Assembly (NCBI GenBank): GCA_028712355.1
Contig: JAQTQH010000001.1
Location: 73,864-111,215, forward strand
From: Dehalococcoidales bacterium
Lineage (GTDB): Bacteria > Chloroflexota > Dehalococcoidia > Dehalococcoidales > RBG-16-60-22
Length of the DNA: 37,352 bases
Direction of reading: 5' to 3'
Under the pieces are notes generated by a model. It saw only the letters and a program-made list of their open reading frames with translations. It was not told the DNA's origin and searched no databases. This document shows, in pieces, positions 29,608-37,302 of this stretch (position 1 is the stretch's first letter; each line of letters starts with the position of its first letter). A program made the translations under genes and the position numbers.

Positions 29608-31281
29608 ATGGCAACTGCGGGTGAACTTCTAAGTCAGGGAAGAAATGCGGAGCTGTGGAATATGTGCTGCGGGTTCCTGCAAATGGACCTGCCGCAGTTC
29701 ATGACAGTCCAGAAGCGGCTCCTCATGGAGCAAATCGGCCTGCTCAATCACTGCGAGCTGGGGAAGAAGATTTTCGGGGGCGTATGGCCGGTGTCGGTGG
29801 AGGAGTTCCGCCGCCTGGTCCCTCTGACCAGGTACGCCGATTATTGCCCCGAGTTCATGGAGAAACGGGAGGATTTTCTGCCCGCCCGGCCCGCCTTCTG
29901 GGTACGCACGTCGGGGCGGACGTCCGTTTCCACTTACAAATGGGTGCCGATGACTTCCACCTATGCCCAGGAACTCAGCCGCGTCCTCTACGGCATCGGC
30001 ATACTTTCCTCCTGTCCGCAATTCGGGGAAACCTCCCACATGCCCATCGACCCCAAGATATTATATTCGGTAGCCCCCCGCCCCTATACTTCGGGCATGT
30101 TCGCCGATGTTTTGAGAACCCAGTCCCCGATAGAATACCTGCCCTTCCTGGATGAGGCGGAAAACCTGCCTTTTGAAGAGCGCATCAAGCTGGGCTTCCA
30201 GCAGGCGATGTCGGAAGGGCTGGACTTCTTCTTCGGTCTGTCGCTGGTGCTGGTTGCGGTGGGCAACAAGTTCCGCGAATCGACCGGCAAGGTAGACCTC
30301 CGCCCCTATCTCTCCAACCCGAAGGCGCTGCTCCGCCTGGCGAAAGGCGTGGTGAAAAGCAAGCTGGCACACCGTCCCCTGTTGCCCAAGGACCTCTGGG
30401 CGGTCAAGGGCATCATCGGCAGCGGCGTGGATAGCTGGGTCTACAAAGATAAAATCAAAGAGCTCTGGGGTAAGTACCCCCTGGATCTCTATTCCTGTAC
30501 CGAAGGCGGCGTGATTGCCACCCAGACCTGCGACTACGAGAACATGACCTTCGTGCCGAACCTCAATTTCCTGGAGTTCATCCCGGAAGAAGAGTTATCA
30601 CGAGAGCAGTCCGACCGCAACTACCAGCCGAAGACGATACTGCTGGATGAAGTAAAAGCCGGCGGAGTCTACGAAATCGTCCTGACCAATTTCCACGGCG
30701 GGGCGATGGTGAGGTACCGCATCGGGGACATGGTGCGCATCACCGCGCTGCGCAATGATAACCTGGGTATTATTATCCCGCAGATGGCTTTCGAACGGCG
30801 CGCCGATGACCTGCTCAACTTCATGGTCATCAAACTGACGGAAAAGCAAATCTGGCAGGCTATCGAGCACACCGGACTCGCCTACGTGGACTGGACGGCT
30901 TACAAGATACCGGGTGAAACGGTGCTGCACCTGCTGATTGAATTGAAAGACAACATCGACGGGCGCGAGGCGGAGGTTAAAGCCGCTCTCCAGAAGCAGA
31001 TTATCGCTTCCGGCCGCACCGGCTACGATGAATCCGGCGTGGCGGAAGATTGGCGGGATTCGCTCGATTTCAGCGTGGCGGTCACCTTCCTGCCCCGCGG
31101 TGCTTTTGCCGGATATACCGCCCAGAAGCAGGCGGAGGGCGCCGACCTGGCGCACCTCAAACCGCCCCACATCAACCCGAGGGAAGAGGTGCTTGCCGCA
31201 TTACAGGTCAAACCCGAAGTCAGGGTCAGGGTCCGGCCCAAGACTCCCGCCCCTGCCGATGCCGGCAAAGTAGCGGCATAG
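29608..31281 (+). CDS. GH3-like acyl-adenylate-forming family protein
   Basis: The 557-residue protein resembles the GH3 auxin-promoter family, which activates carboxylic acids as adenylates and often couples them to amino acids. Seen here are VRTSGRTSVSTYKWVPM (adenylate loop, in place of SSGTT), YSCTEGGVIATQTCDYEN (the STEG-like motif), and GGAMVRYRIGDMVRI (the YRxGD motif). The C-terminal domain is shorter than in plants and has no acyltransferase motif I recognise. ATG 29608 is chosen because GGAGGTG stands five bases upstream; the frame open from 29506 runs through the structured leader. Its substrate is unknown. It is the third acid-activating enzyme in the window. Confidence 0.85.
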   Translation: MATAGELLSQGRNAELWNMCCGFLQMDLPQFMTVQKRLLMEQIGLLNHCELGKKIFGGVWPVSVEEFRRLVPLTRYADYCPEFMEKREDFLPARPAFWVRTSGRTSVSTYKWVPMTSTYAQELSRVLYGIGILSSCPQFGETSHMPIDPKILYSVAPRPYTSGMFADVLRTQSPIEYLPFLDEAENLPFEERIKLGFQQAMSEGLDFFFGLSLVLVAVGNKFRESTGKVDLRPYLSNPKALLRLAKGVVKSKLAHRPLLPKDLWAVKGIIGSGVDSWVYKDKIKELWGKYPLDLYSCTEGGVIATQTCDYENMTFVPNLNFLEFIPEEELSREQSDRNYQPKTILLDEVKAGGVYEIVLTNFHGGAMVRYRIGDMVRITALRNDNLGIIIPQMAFERRADDLLNFMVIKLTEKQIWQAIEHTGLAYVDWTAYKIPGETVLHLLIELKDNIDGREAEVKAALQKQIIASGRTGYDESGVAEDWRDSLDFSVAVTFLPRGAFAGYTAQKQAEGADLAHLKPPHINPREEVLAALQVKPEVRVRVRPKTPAPADAGKVAA

Positions 31282-31289
31282 CTGTAGTT

Positions 31290-31384
31290 TGTCATTGCGG
31301 GGAGCGCAGCGACGAAGCAATCCTAGTCGGAATTAGTAGAGATTGCTTCGCCTTTCGCTTTGGCGGAATGGTCTCGCAATGACT
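31290..31384 (+). repeat. TGTCATTGCGAG-type palindromic repeat, copy 5
   Basis: It starts TGTCATTGCGGGGAGCGC, contains CGAAGCAATCC and GAGATTGCTTCGCC as inverted inner arms, and ends GGTCTCGCAATGAC. It lies between the GH3-like and GGDEF/HD-GYP genes and could terminate the former. Confidence 0.75.
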
Positions 31385-31441
31385 ACCTGAAAACCCCGTA
31401 CTTTAGTCAGGCTACGTTAGTCTAATTACTTTGGTCTATAC

Positions 31442-31470
31442 TTGACAGGCTGCCGATTTGTGAGGATAAT
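31442..31470 (+). promoter_or_regulatory. Leaderless promoter of the GGDEF/HD-GYP gene
   Basis: Perfect -35 TTGACA (31442-31447), 17-nt spacer, -10 GATAAT (31465-31470). The start codon is eight bases after the -10, so transcription must start on or within two bases of the ATG. Confidence 0.75.
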
Positions 31471-31478
31471 CCGCATAT

Positions 31479-34400
31479 ATGAACGTTTATGCAGCCTTCC
31501 CGCTGGTCGCCACGGTGGCTTATATGCCGCTTCTGTTAACGGCTCTGAGCAGCCGCCCATGGCAGCACCGGCACACGCTCTTTATCCTGTTCCTGATTTC
31601 CGCGATGTTCTGGAGCCTCACCGATTATCTTTACCGCGGCAACTTTTTCCCGGAAAATAATCACCTGCTGTTCAAGTTAATTATCATTATTTTCAGTACC
31701 ATGGGGGTGCAACTGCACACTTTTGCCTCCTCTTTCTTCGCCCCCGGGCAGAGCCGCTGGCTGCCCTTTGCTTATACCTCGCTGGCAATCATAGTTATCC
31801 TGGTACTGCTCGGTTACATCACCAAGGGAGTGGTGGTGAGGGGAGACATCGTACACGGCTCTTACAAGATAGGAGCGCTGGTATTTGTCATACCTTTATT
31901 GACCCTTGCTTTCAGAGACCTGTATGTTTTCTGGAGAAGGCTTCGCTCTCTGGACAACCCGGTGATGTACAATCAAATCGTTTCCCTGATGCTGGGGATT
32001 TCTGTTACCATAGTTTTTTCTTTTACCGCCTTAATTCCCTGGATTAGAGAATACCCCATCAGCCACCTGGGCAACATCATCAATGCCTTTATTTTGACTT
32101 ATGCTACCATACGCCACCAGCTGGTCGATATCAGGACTATTTTAAGGCGGAGCATAGCCCATTTCACCCTTGCCGCCATCGGGGCAGGAGCCTACTGGGC
32201 GCTGGTCATGGTCCTGCATGATGCTTTCGGTCTCATTCTCGACCCGTCCGCGACTTTTATCGCCACGCTTATCGCCATCGTTATTGCCGCAACCCTTTAC
32301 CGGCTGCGCAGCTGGCTCCTCAAAGCGACCTCCCGCTTCTTCCAGGGACAGACCTTCAACTACCGCCAGGAACTCATTTCTTTTACCGGCAAGGTACATA
32401 GTATTTTCAGCCTCCGCGATCAGGGCAGTGAGCTGCTGGAGCTGATTACCGGCGCCCTCGGCTGCCACAAGGCGTGCCTCCTCTTCCCTCTGGGGGAAAA
32501 CATGGAATTCAACGCCCAGCTGGTGGAGCCCAAGGGCGATGAAAATCCGCTCGCCAGCCTTAAATTGCGGAGCGACAGCCCCATAGCTGTATACCTCTCA
32601 CGTGAGCAGAAACCGCTCACCCGGGAGGAGTTGGAAGTCCTGCCCGAATTCCGCAGCCTCTGGCAGCAGGAACGGGACAGCTTCCATGCCGCCCACATTG
32701 AGATTTTTGCCCCCCTCATCAGCCGGGATAGGCTCATCGCTATCCTGGTGCTGGACAAGAAGCATTCCGGACGCTATTCATTAGAAGACCTCAATCTGCT
32801 GGAGAACGTCGCCCGGCAGGTCGCCGTGAGCATGGAAAAAGAATACCTGCGAGAACAACTCAAGGAACGGGAAGAGGAACTTTCTGTAATCAACCGCCTC
32901 GGCGCCATCATCACCTCCAGCCTTGATATCCAGGGTATCTTCGAAAGCTTCATTACCGAACTGAAGAAGGTGGTCGATGTCAGCTGGGCATCCGTCATGC
33001 TCTTGGAAGACAATACCCTCTACCGGCTGGCGCAGTATCCGGTCATCAGTTCCGTGTGGCAGGTCGGCGAGCGAATGCCCGTAAAAAGCACCGCCACGGA
33101 ATGGGTCATCGCGCATAAGCAGCCCGTGTTCGAAGCCGACCTCACCAAGGAAGCCCGCTTCGTCACCGGCCAGAAGCATATGAGCCAGGGGCTGCGCTCC
33201 ATCATCTATCTGCCCCTCATGGCGAAGGGCGAGGTCACCGGCACCCTTATTGTCGCCAGCCAGAAACCCGATGCTTATAATCCGCGCAATATCGCCCTGC
33301 TGGAGCAGCTGGCTGCCCAGATTGCCATGCCGGCGGAAAACGCCCGCCTGTATGCCAAAGCCGAGGAGAAAGCCCGCATCGATGAATTGACCGGGCTGTT
33401 CAACCGCCGCTCCCTCGATGAAGAAATCGCCCAGGAAATCGGCCGGCATTCCCGCTACGGCGGCGTCTTCTCCCTTATCATCATGGACCTCGATTCCTTC
33501 AAGGCATATAATGATAAATACGGACACCCGGCGGGCGACAAGCTGTTAAAGCAAATGGGCAGCATTATCAAAGGAGCCGTCCGCAATGCCGATCTCGCCT
33601 TCCGTTACGGCGGCGATGAATTCGCTATCCTGCTGCCGCAGACCGCCATCGATGCCGCCAGCCAGGTCGCCGAGCGGGTGCGCCAGCATGTGGCCAACAA
33701 AGCCAAGACCAACGCGGTGGCGGTGACCGCTAGCCTGGGGCTGGCCAGCTGGCCTGCCGATGGCATCGGTCCCAATGAAATGATCGCCGCGGCGGATGCG
33801 GCGCTTTACCGCGCCAAGCGCAACGGCGGCAACCAGTTCATCTGTTCTTCCGGTACGCTGCTGCACCTGGGTGACCTCGAGGTGAGCTTCTGGAGCGATA
33901 ACGACAGCGGGACACTCAGCGCCATTTATGCCCTCGCCGCCACGGTAGACGCCCGCGACCATTACACCGGCAGTCATTCCAAGCGGGTGAGCAAGTATGC
34001 GATGGCACTGGGTGAAGCCCTCGGGCTGCCACCGGCTCAGATAGCCAACCTGGAGACTTCGGCACTGCTGCACGATATCGGTAAAATCGGCATCAGCGAT
34101 GAAATACTGGGCAAAAACGCCCGGCTTACTGATGCAGAATGGGATGTGGTCAAGACCCACCCGAAGCTGGGCGCAATCATTGCCGGGCGTTCCCGCCAGC
34201 TGGCCGCTTTCGTGCCCGGCATTCTGCACCACCACGAGCGCTACGACGGCACCGGCTATCCGCAGAGGCTGAAGGGAGAAAACATCCCGCTGGAAGCCCG
34301 CATCATGGCGATTGCCGATTCTTTTGCCGCGATGACCTCGGACCGTGCTTATTCGAAGGCGCTCTCCCCGGAAAATGCCATGGAGGAACTGCGGGCCGGC

Positions 34401-34499
34401 GCGGGCACACAGTTCGACCCCCGGCTGGTCGAGGTCTTTGCGACCGTCGTCGAGAAGCTTACCCGCCAACCGCGCGATTCGGAACAGGAGGTAAAATAA
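31479..34499 (+). CDS. Membrane-bound GAF-GAF-GGDEF-HD-GYP protein (cyclic di-GMP turnover)
   Basis: This 1006-residue protein has both synthase and phosphodiesterase modules for c-di-GMP. Residues 1-280 hold about eight membrane helices of the histidine-kinase N-terminal type. Two GAF-like domains follow (about 300-460 and 475-625). The diguanylate cyclase domain has DELTGLFNRRSLDEE, the metal-binding DLDSFK and an intact YGGDEF (about residues 709-714). The HD-GYP domain has LLHDIGKIG (about 861), HHHERYDGTGYP (about 917) and ADSFAAMTSDRAY. Both catalytic modules look complete, so net direction is unpredictable. It lacks a Shine-Dalgarno site, in keeping with its leaderless promoter. The response regulator gene starts 4 bp downstream. 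Confidence 0.95.
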   Translation: MNVYAAFPLVATVAYMPLLLTALSSRPWQHRHTLFILFLISAMFWSLTDYLYRGNFFPENNHLLFKLIIIIFSTMGVQLHTFASSFFAPGQSRWLPFAYTSLAIIVILVLLGYITKGVVVRGDIVHGSYKIGALVFVIPLLTLAFRDLYVFWRRLRSLDNPVMYNQIVSLMLGISVTIVFSFTALIPWIREYPISHLGNIINAFILTYATIRHQLVDIRTILRRSIAHFTLAAIGAGAYWALVMVLHDAFGLILDPSATFIATLIAIVIAATLYRLRSWLLKATSRFFQGQTFNYRQELISFTGKVHSIFSLRDQGSELLELITGALGCHKACLLFPLGENMEFNAQLVEPKGDENPLASLKLRSDSPIAVYLSREQKPLTREELEVLPEFRSLWQQERDSFHAAHIEIFAPLISRDRLIAILVLDKKHSGRYSLEDLNLLENVARQVAVSMEKEYLREQLKEREEELSVINRLGAIITSSLDIQGIFESFITELKKVVDVSWASVMLLEDNTLYRLAQYPVISSVWQVGERMPVKSTATEWVIAHKQPVFEADLTKEARFVTGQKHMSQGLRSIIYLPLMAKGEVTGTLIVASQKPDAYNPRNIALLEQLAAQIAMPAENARLYAKAEEKARIDELTGLFNRRSLDEEIAQEIGRHSRYGGVFSLIIMDLDSFKAYNDKYGHPAGDKLLKQMGSIIKGAVRNADLAFRYGGDEFAILLPQTAIDAASQVAERVRQHVANKAKTNAVAVTASLGLASWPADGIGPNEMIAAADAALYRAKRNGGNQFICSSGTLLHLGDLEVSFWSDNDSGTLSAIYALAATVDARDHYTGSHSKRVSKYAMALGEALGLPPAQIANLETSALLHDIGKIGISDEILGKNARLTDAEWDVVKTHPKLGAIIAGRSRQLAAFVPGILHHHERYDGTGYPQRLKGENIPLEARIMAIADSFAAMTSDRAYSKALSPENAMEELRAGAGTQFDPRLVEVFATVVEKLTRQPRDSEQEVK

Positions 34500-34503
34500 C
34501 CCC

Positions 34504-35190
34504 ATGAACATGAACACGAATAAAATACAGGTCTTCATCATCAGCAACCAGCCCCTCTTTCAGCACGGTATTGAGCACACCCTGAGCGGTATCGAAGATA
34601 TTGCCGTATCCGGCATTATAGAGGTGGGCGAAAAAGTCCTTGCCGCCATTGATAACCTGCCGCCGGATGTCGCCCTGGTGGATATCGACGGCAAATCTGA
34701 TATCGCCCTGGAACTGGCGCGCAATATCCGGCAGCGGCAGCCCAGCATCGGCGTCATCGTGCTCAGTTCCAACACCAACGACGATGAGCTTTTCCAGGCG
34801 CTGAAAGCCCAGGCGGGGGCTTATATCAGCAAGGAAATCACCGCCCAGCAGCTCACGGATACCATCCGCCGCGTGGGGCGCGGGGAGCACCCCATTAACG
34901 AAGCTCTGACCGCCCGCCCCAAGGTCGCCGAGCAGGTTTTAAACCAGTTCCAGGAGCTTTTCTGGCAGAGCGAAGCCCAGACTTTAATTTCCCCGCTGAC
35001 GCCGCGGGAGACGGAAATCCTCAAATACATCGCGCAGGGTTTTTTGAACAAGCAGATTGCCGCCGAGCTCGGGATTTCCGAGCAGACCATCAAGAACCAC
35101 GTTACCTCTATCCTGCGCAAGCTGAACGCCAACGCCCGCACGGAAGCGGTGGTGGTGGCGATTAAACAGGGCTTGATTACGCTGACTTAG
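34504..35190 (+). CDS. LuxR/NarL-type response regulator with degenerate receiver pocket
   Basis: This 228-residue protein has a receiver domain (residues 8-120) and a LuxR-type helix-turn-helix (LTPRETEILKYIAQGFLNKQIAAELGISEQTIKNHV, about 166-201). The phosphoacceptor region VDID (Asp60) and the switch Ser and Lys (LSS, ISKE) are present. The acidic pair that normally holds Mg in the first loop is replaced (FIISNQPLFQ, Ser14-Asn15 instead of Asp-Asp), so phosphorylation may be impaired or absent. GGAGG lies within the end of the preceding gene. It is almost certainly cotranscribed with the GGDEF/HD-GYP gene. The targets are unknown; pilus or surface genes are one guess. Confidence 0.92.
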   Translation: MNMNTNKIQVFIISNQPLFQHGIEHTLSGIEDIAVSGIIEVGEKVLAAIDNLPPDVALVDIDGKSDIALELARNIRQRQPSIGVIVLSSNTNDDELFQALKAQAGAYISKEITAQQLTDTIRRVGRGEHPINEALTARPKVAEQVLNQFQELFWQSEAQTLISPLTPRETEILKYIAQGFLNKQIAAELGISEQTIKNHVTSILRKLNANARTEAVVVAIKQGLITLT

Positions 35191-35210
35191 ACACAAGTTT
35201 TTGGATTAAA

Positions 35211-35906
35211 TTACAACCAACAAAAGAGCCTCTTTATTCTGTCTAGCAGAGAGGGCTCTTTTTCTTTAGGTAAATTCTGCAATTCTCTGAGCCTATTAAC
35301 GGTTTTTTGCCATAAACGATTACTCAAAGCTTCTCTACGACTTAACCATCTTTTAAACATGAGGTCATACTCGCGCTCAATCTTGCGCCTATTGTTCAAG
35401 ACAGTTATCCGGAGAAGATATTGCTTGATGTTAGGCTTATCTTTCGTTTTGATGTATTCCCATATCTGGTCAAATTGACCGTCTATATCTTTCATCGCTA
35501 TCGTCGAGTGAAACCAATAATCGCTATCATTATCCCAAGTTTGGCGATTGTCTTCATTAACGGTTTTATTTAATTCAAATGCTAATTCCTTACGCAGTTT
35601 CTTTAATTCTTGAGAAGCATTAATTTCACACGCAATTACTTTGCCGTTTCTTCCATGATGGTAACAGAAATCACTTATTGCGAATGGAACCAAATTATAA
35701 TTTCTAGCAACCTTTTCAATACTGGAGAAGACTATTTTTCTTTCCATAATCTGGAAAGGACCATAAAGAGTCATATGAGGTACAGACCTATATTTGACTG
35801 CCTCTTTAACCCTGAATTTTCTCGCTAATCCTCTGATTAAACGCCTAAGATAATGCTTGGAGTAAGAGTGAAACCTATATTCAAGATAATAGCTATACAA
35901 GCTCAA
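35211..35906 (-). CDS. 2H phosphoesterase (2'-5' RNA ligase-like) protein
   Basis: This 231-residue protein has both HxT motifs of the LigT/2H superfamily: HMTL at residues 44-47 and HSTI at 133-136, about 88 residues apart as expected. Such enzymes open or form 2'-3' cyclic or 2'-5' phosphodiester bonds in RNA, ADP-ribose derivatives or oligoadenylates. The C-terminal 70 residues are basic and helical, with no motif I know. It is AT-rich and ends the four-gene minus-strand operon, 16 bp after the Nudix gene. Its last codons overlap the terminator of the convergent regulator gene. Confidence 0.88.
   Translation of the reverse strand: MSLYSYYLEYRFHSYSKHYLRRLIRGLARKFRVKEAVKYRSVPHMTLYGPFQIMERKIVFSSIEKVARNYNLVPFAISDFCYHHGRNGKVIACEINASQELKKLRKELAFELNKTVNEDNRQTWDNDSDYWFHSTIAMKDIDGQFDQIWEYIKTKDKPNIKQYLLRITVLNNRRKIEREYDLMFKRWLSRREALSNRLWQKTVNRLRELQNLPKEKEPSLLDRIKRLFCWL
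35224..35265 (+). terminator. Intrinsic terminator of the response regulator transcript
   Basis: AAGAGCC (35224-35230) pairs with GGCTCTT (35254-35260), with an inner TCT/AGA helix, and a T-rich tail follows (TTTTTCTTT). It lies within the 3' end of the convergent 2H gene. Confidence 0.75.
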
Positions 35907-35922
35907 TTGTCTCCAGGCCAGA

Positions 35923-36381
35923 TTACGTTAGCCATTCAAGGATTTTACTTATGATGCTTGTCTTTTTCTGGTTTACGCGACTTCGTTTTTTATAAGAATA
36001 GTATCTCTCTATTATGTCTCGGGTTGTCCCAGATACTCGCACACCTGAGCCAGGTTTATAGTATGCAATAAACCTTATCTCATGACGGGGCGTTGGTGAG
36101 CCGTTAGCTTTTATGAGACAGACCGTGTGATGGTCCTGAAAATACCCATGCCCGTGTGATTTATTTATTTTCCCCACATGCCTGAATAGATATTTAGCAT
36201 AATATGCATCTAAGCCGGTTTCTTCTTTCAACTCTCTTATCGCGGCTTGAAGTCTAGTTTCACCTTTGTTCGCACCGCCTCCCGGTAGTAGAAATATTCC
36301 ATTGTGACCAGCTGTTACCAATATACCCTTTTCGGTCTCAATAATTGCTGTCCCTCTACGGCGTTTGCTGACTCTTGACAT
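35923..36381 (-). CDS. Nudix hydrolase
   Basis: This 152-residue protein has a full Nudix box: Gly35-x5-Glu41-x7-Arg49-Glu50-Leu51-x-Glu53-Glu54-x-Gly56. It would hydrolyse a nucleoside diphosphate linked to some group X, in the cytoplasm. The opening RRRGTAIIETEKGILV and the LLPGGGANKGE approach are standard; residues 60-110 show no specificity motif (no SQPWPFPxS, no YTH). The tail from 125 is basic. It starts 11 bp after LemA and ends 16 bp before the 2H gene, so the four minus-strand genes form one unit. AT-rich. Confidence 0.92.
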   Translation of the reverse strand: MSRVSKRRRGTAIIETEKGILVTAGHNGIFLLPGGGANKGETRLQAAIRELKEETGLDAYYAKYLFRHVGKINKSHGHGYFQDHHTVCLIKANGSPTPRHEIRFIAYYKPGSGVRVSGTTRDIIERYYSYKKRSRVNQKKTSIISKILEWLT

Positions 36382-36392
36382 CTATTCTTACT

Positions 36393-36971
36393 CTAATCAT
36401 TAAAGATTTCTTTTGGTTCGTAATCTTGACCTTCAAATGAGAGATAATCTAAGAGATTAAAATTGTGGGCACGCGCCACAATGTTTCGAGGAAATCTTCT
36501 CGTCCTCTCGTTGTAATGCTGCGCCACCCTGTTAAATTCTAATCTTGTCTTCCGCAGTCTTCTCTCAACGTGAGAATCCCTCTCCATTAAAGTCATATGC
36601 ATTTTGTCAGCCTTGAGTTCGGGGTATTTTTCAAACACAGCTTGCAGTTTCAAGTAGTTATTTTCTATTTGCGAAGCCAGTTTGACCTTTTCATTCAAAT
36701 CAGTATCTTTAGTCCATCTGCTTCTAGCTTCAATGGTATCCTTAAGTGTTTTGTATTCATGAATGTCATACTTTTTGGTTACCTGTGCTAAAGCCTGAAT
36801 ATTATCAATCCGTTCCTGCATAATCACATCAATGTCCGCAAATTTCCTTTGAGCTCTCGTGATCCAATACTGGAATTTATTATATATGCTTATCCAAGCC
36901 CATATGCCGAGAAAAAGTATTACGACAACTACGCTCCATACTATTACCCAAATGCTTGTTGACAGTGACAT
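36393..36971 (-). CDS. LemA family membrane protein
   Basis: This 192-residue protein has one N-terminal membrane helix (about residues 7-28) and a long helical LemA domain: IYNKFQYWITRAQRKFADIDVIMQERIDNIQALAQ fits the 'YN...RxxFADIDVxLxxRxDLIPNL' pattern, with EARSRW later and FNRVAQHYNERTRRFPRNIVA near the end, which is the LemA 'YN...P' motif. LemA proteins face the outside or the cytoplasm depending on species; their function is poorly known. AGGAGG precedes ATG 36971. It follows the small gene by 9 bp and precedes the Nudix gene by 11 bp. Confidence 0.9.
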   Translation of the reverse strand: MSLSTSIWVIVWSVVVVILFLGIWAWISIYNKFQYWITRAQRKFADIDVIMQERIDNIQALAQVTKKYDIHEYKTLKDTIEARSRWTKDTDLNEKVKLASQIENNYLKLQAVFEKYPELKADKMHMTLMERDSHVERRLRKTRLEFNRVAQHYNERTRRFPRNIVARAHNFNLLDYLSFEGQDYEPKEIFND

Positions 36972-36980
36972 CGGAACCTC

Positions 36981-37151
36981 CTAAACCGAGAAATAATCTT
37001 TCTCGTTAATTTTTTTGGGTTTTATATCAGCTTCAAAATACCTAATCATCTGTTTGATAGCTTCTTGCTTATTTTTGAGGTCGTGCACCAGTTTATAAAC
37101 CTCAACGATTTTATCCTCGTCTTTTGATAGTTCTATCTGGATTTTAGCCAT
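36981..37151 (-). CDS. Small ribbon-helix-helix-like protein (DUF2683-like)
   Basis: This 56-residue protein has a short strand (AKIQIEL) followed by two amphipathic helices (EDKIVEVYKLVHDLKNKQEAIKQMIRYFEADI), the plan of an RHH/DUF2683 DNA-binding protein. The start at 37151 is chosen because GGAGG stands just upstream; the frame open to 37184 is not needed. First gene of the AT-rich minus-strand operon, 9 bp before LemA, so it may autoregulate it. The family assignment is tentative. Confidence 0.7.
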   Translation of the reverse strand: MAKIQIELSKDEDKIVEVYKLVHDLKNKQEAIKQMIRYFEADIKPKKINEKDYFSV

Positions 37152-37187
37152 GCCCCCTCCAGCCATTGTTATATAATATATCATAAT

Positions 37188-37215
37188 AATATATCTTATT
37201 ATATTAATATGTCAA
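37188..37215 (-). promoter_or_regulatory. Promoter of the RHH-LemA-Nudix-2H operon
   Basis: Minus strand: perfect -35 TTGACA (37215-37210), 16-nt spacer, -10 TATATT (37193-37188). The surroundings are almost entirely A and T with repeated TATTAT/ATAATA steps that could be operator sites. Confidence 0.7.
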
Positions 37216-37240
37216 TACCCTCTTTGGGCAAAGTTCACTC

Positions 37241-37270
37241 TTGCCAAAAGAGTGCCTAAAGGCATATACT
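37241..37270 (+). promoter_or_regulatory. Promoter of the truncated right-edge gene
   Basis: -35 TTGCCA (37241-37246), 18-nt spacer, -10 TATACT (37265-37270). The surrounding leader contains ACTCTT/AAGAGT, TGCC/GGCA and CTACCTGC/GCGGGTAG inverted pairs; the last overlaps the ribosome-binding site AGGTG. Confidence 0.5.
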
Positions 37271-37302
37271 ACCTGCAAAGAGATAAGGCGGGTAGGTGAA
37301 AT

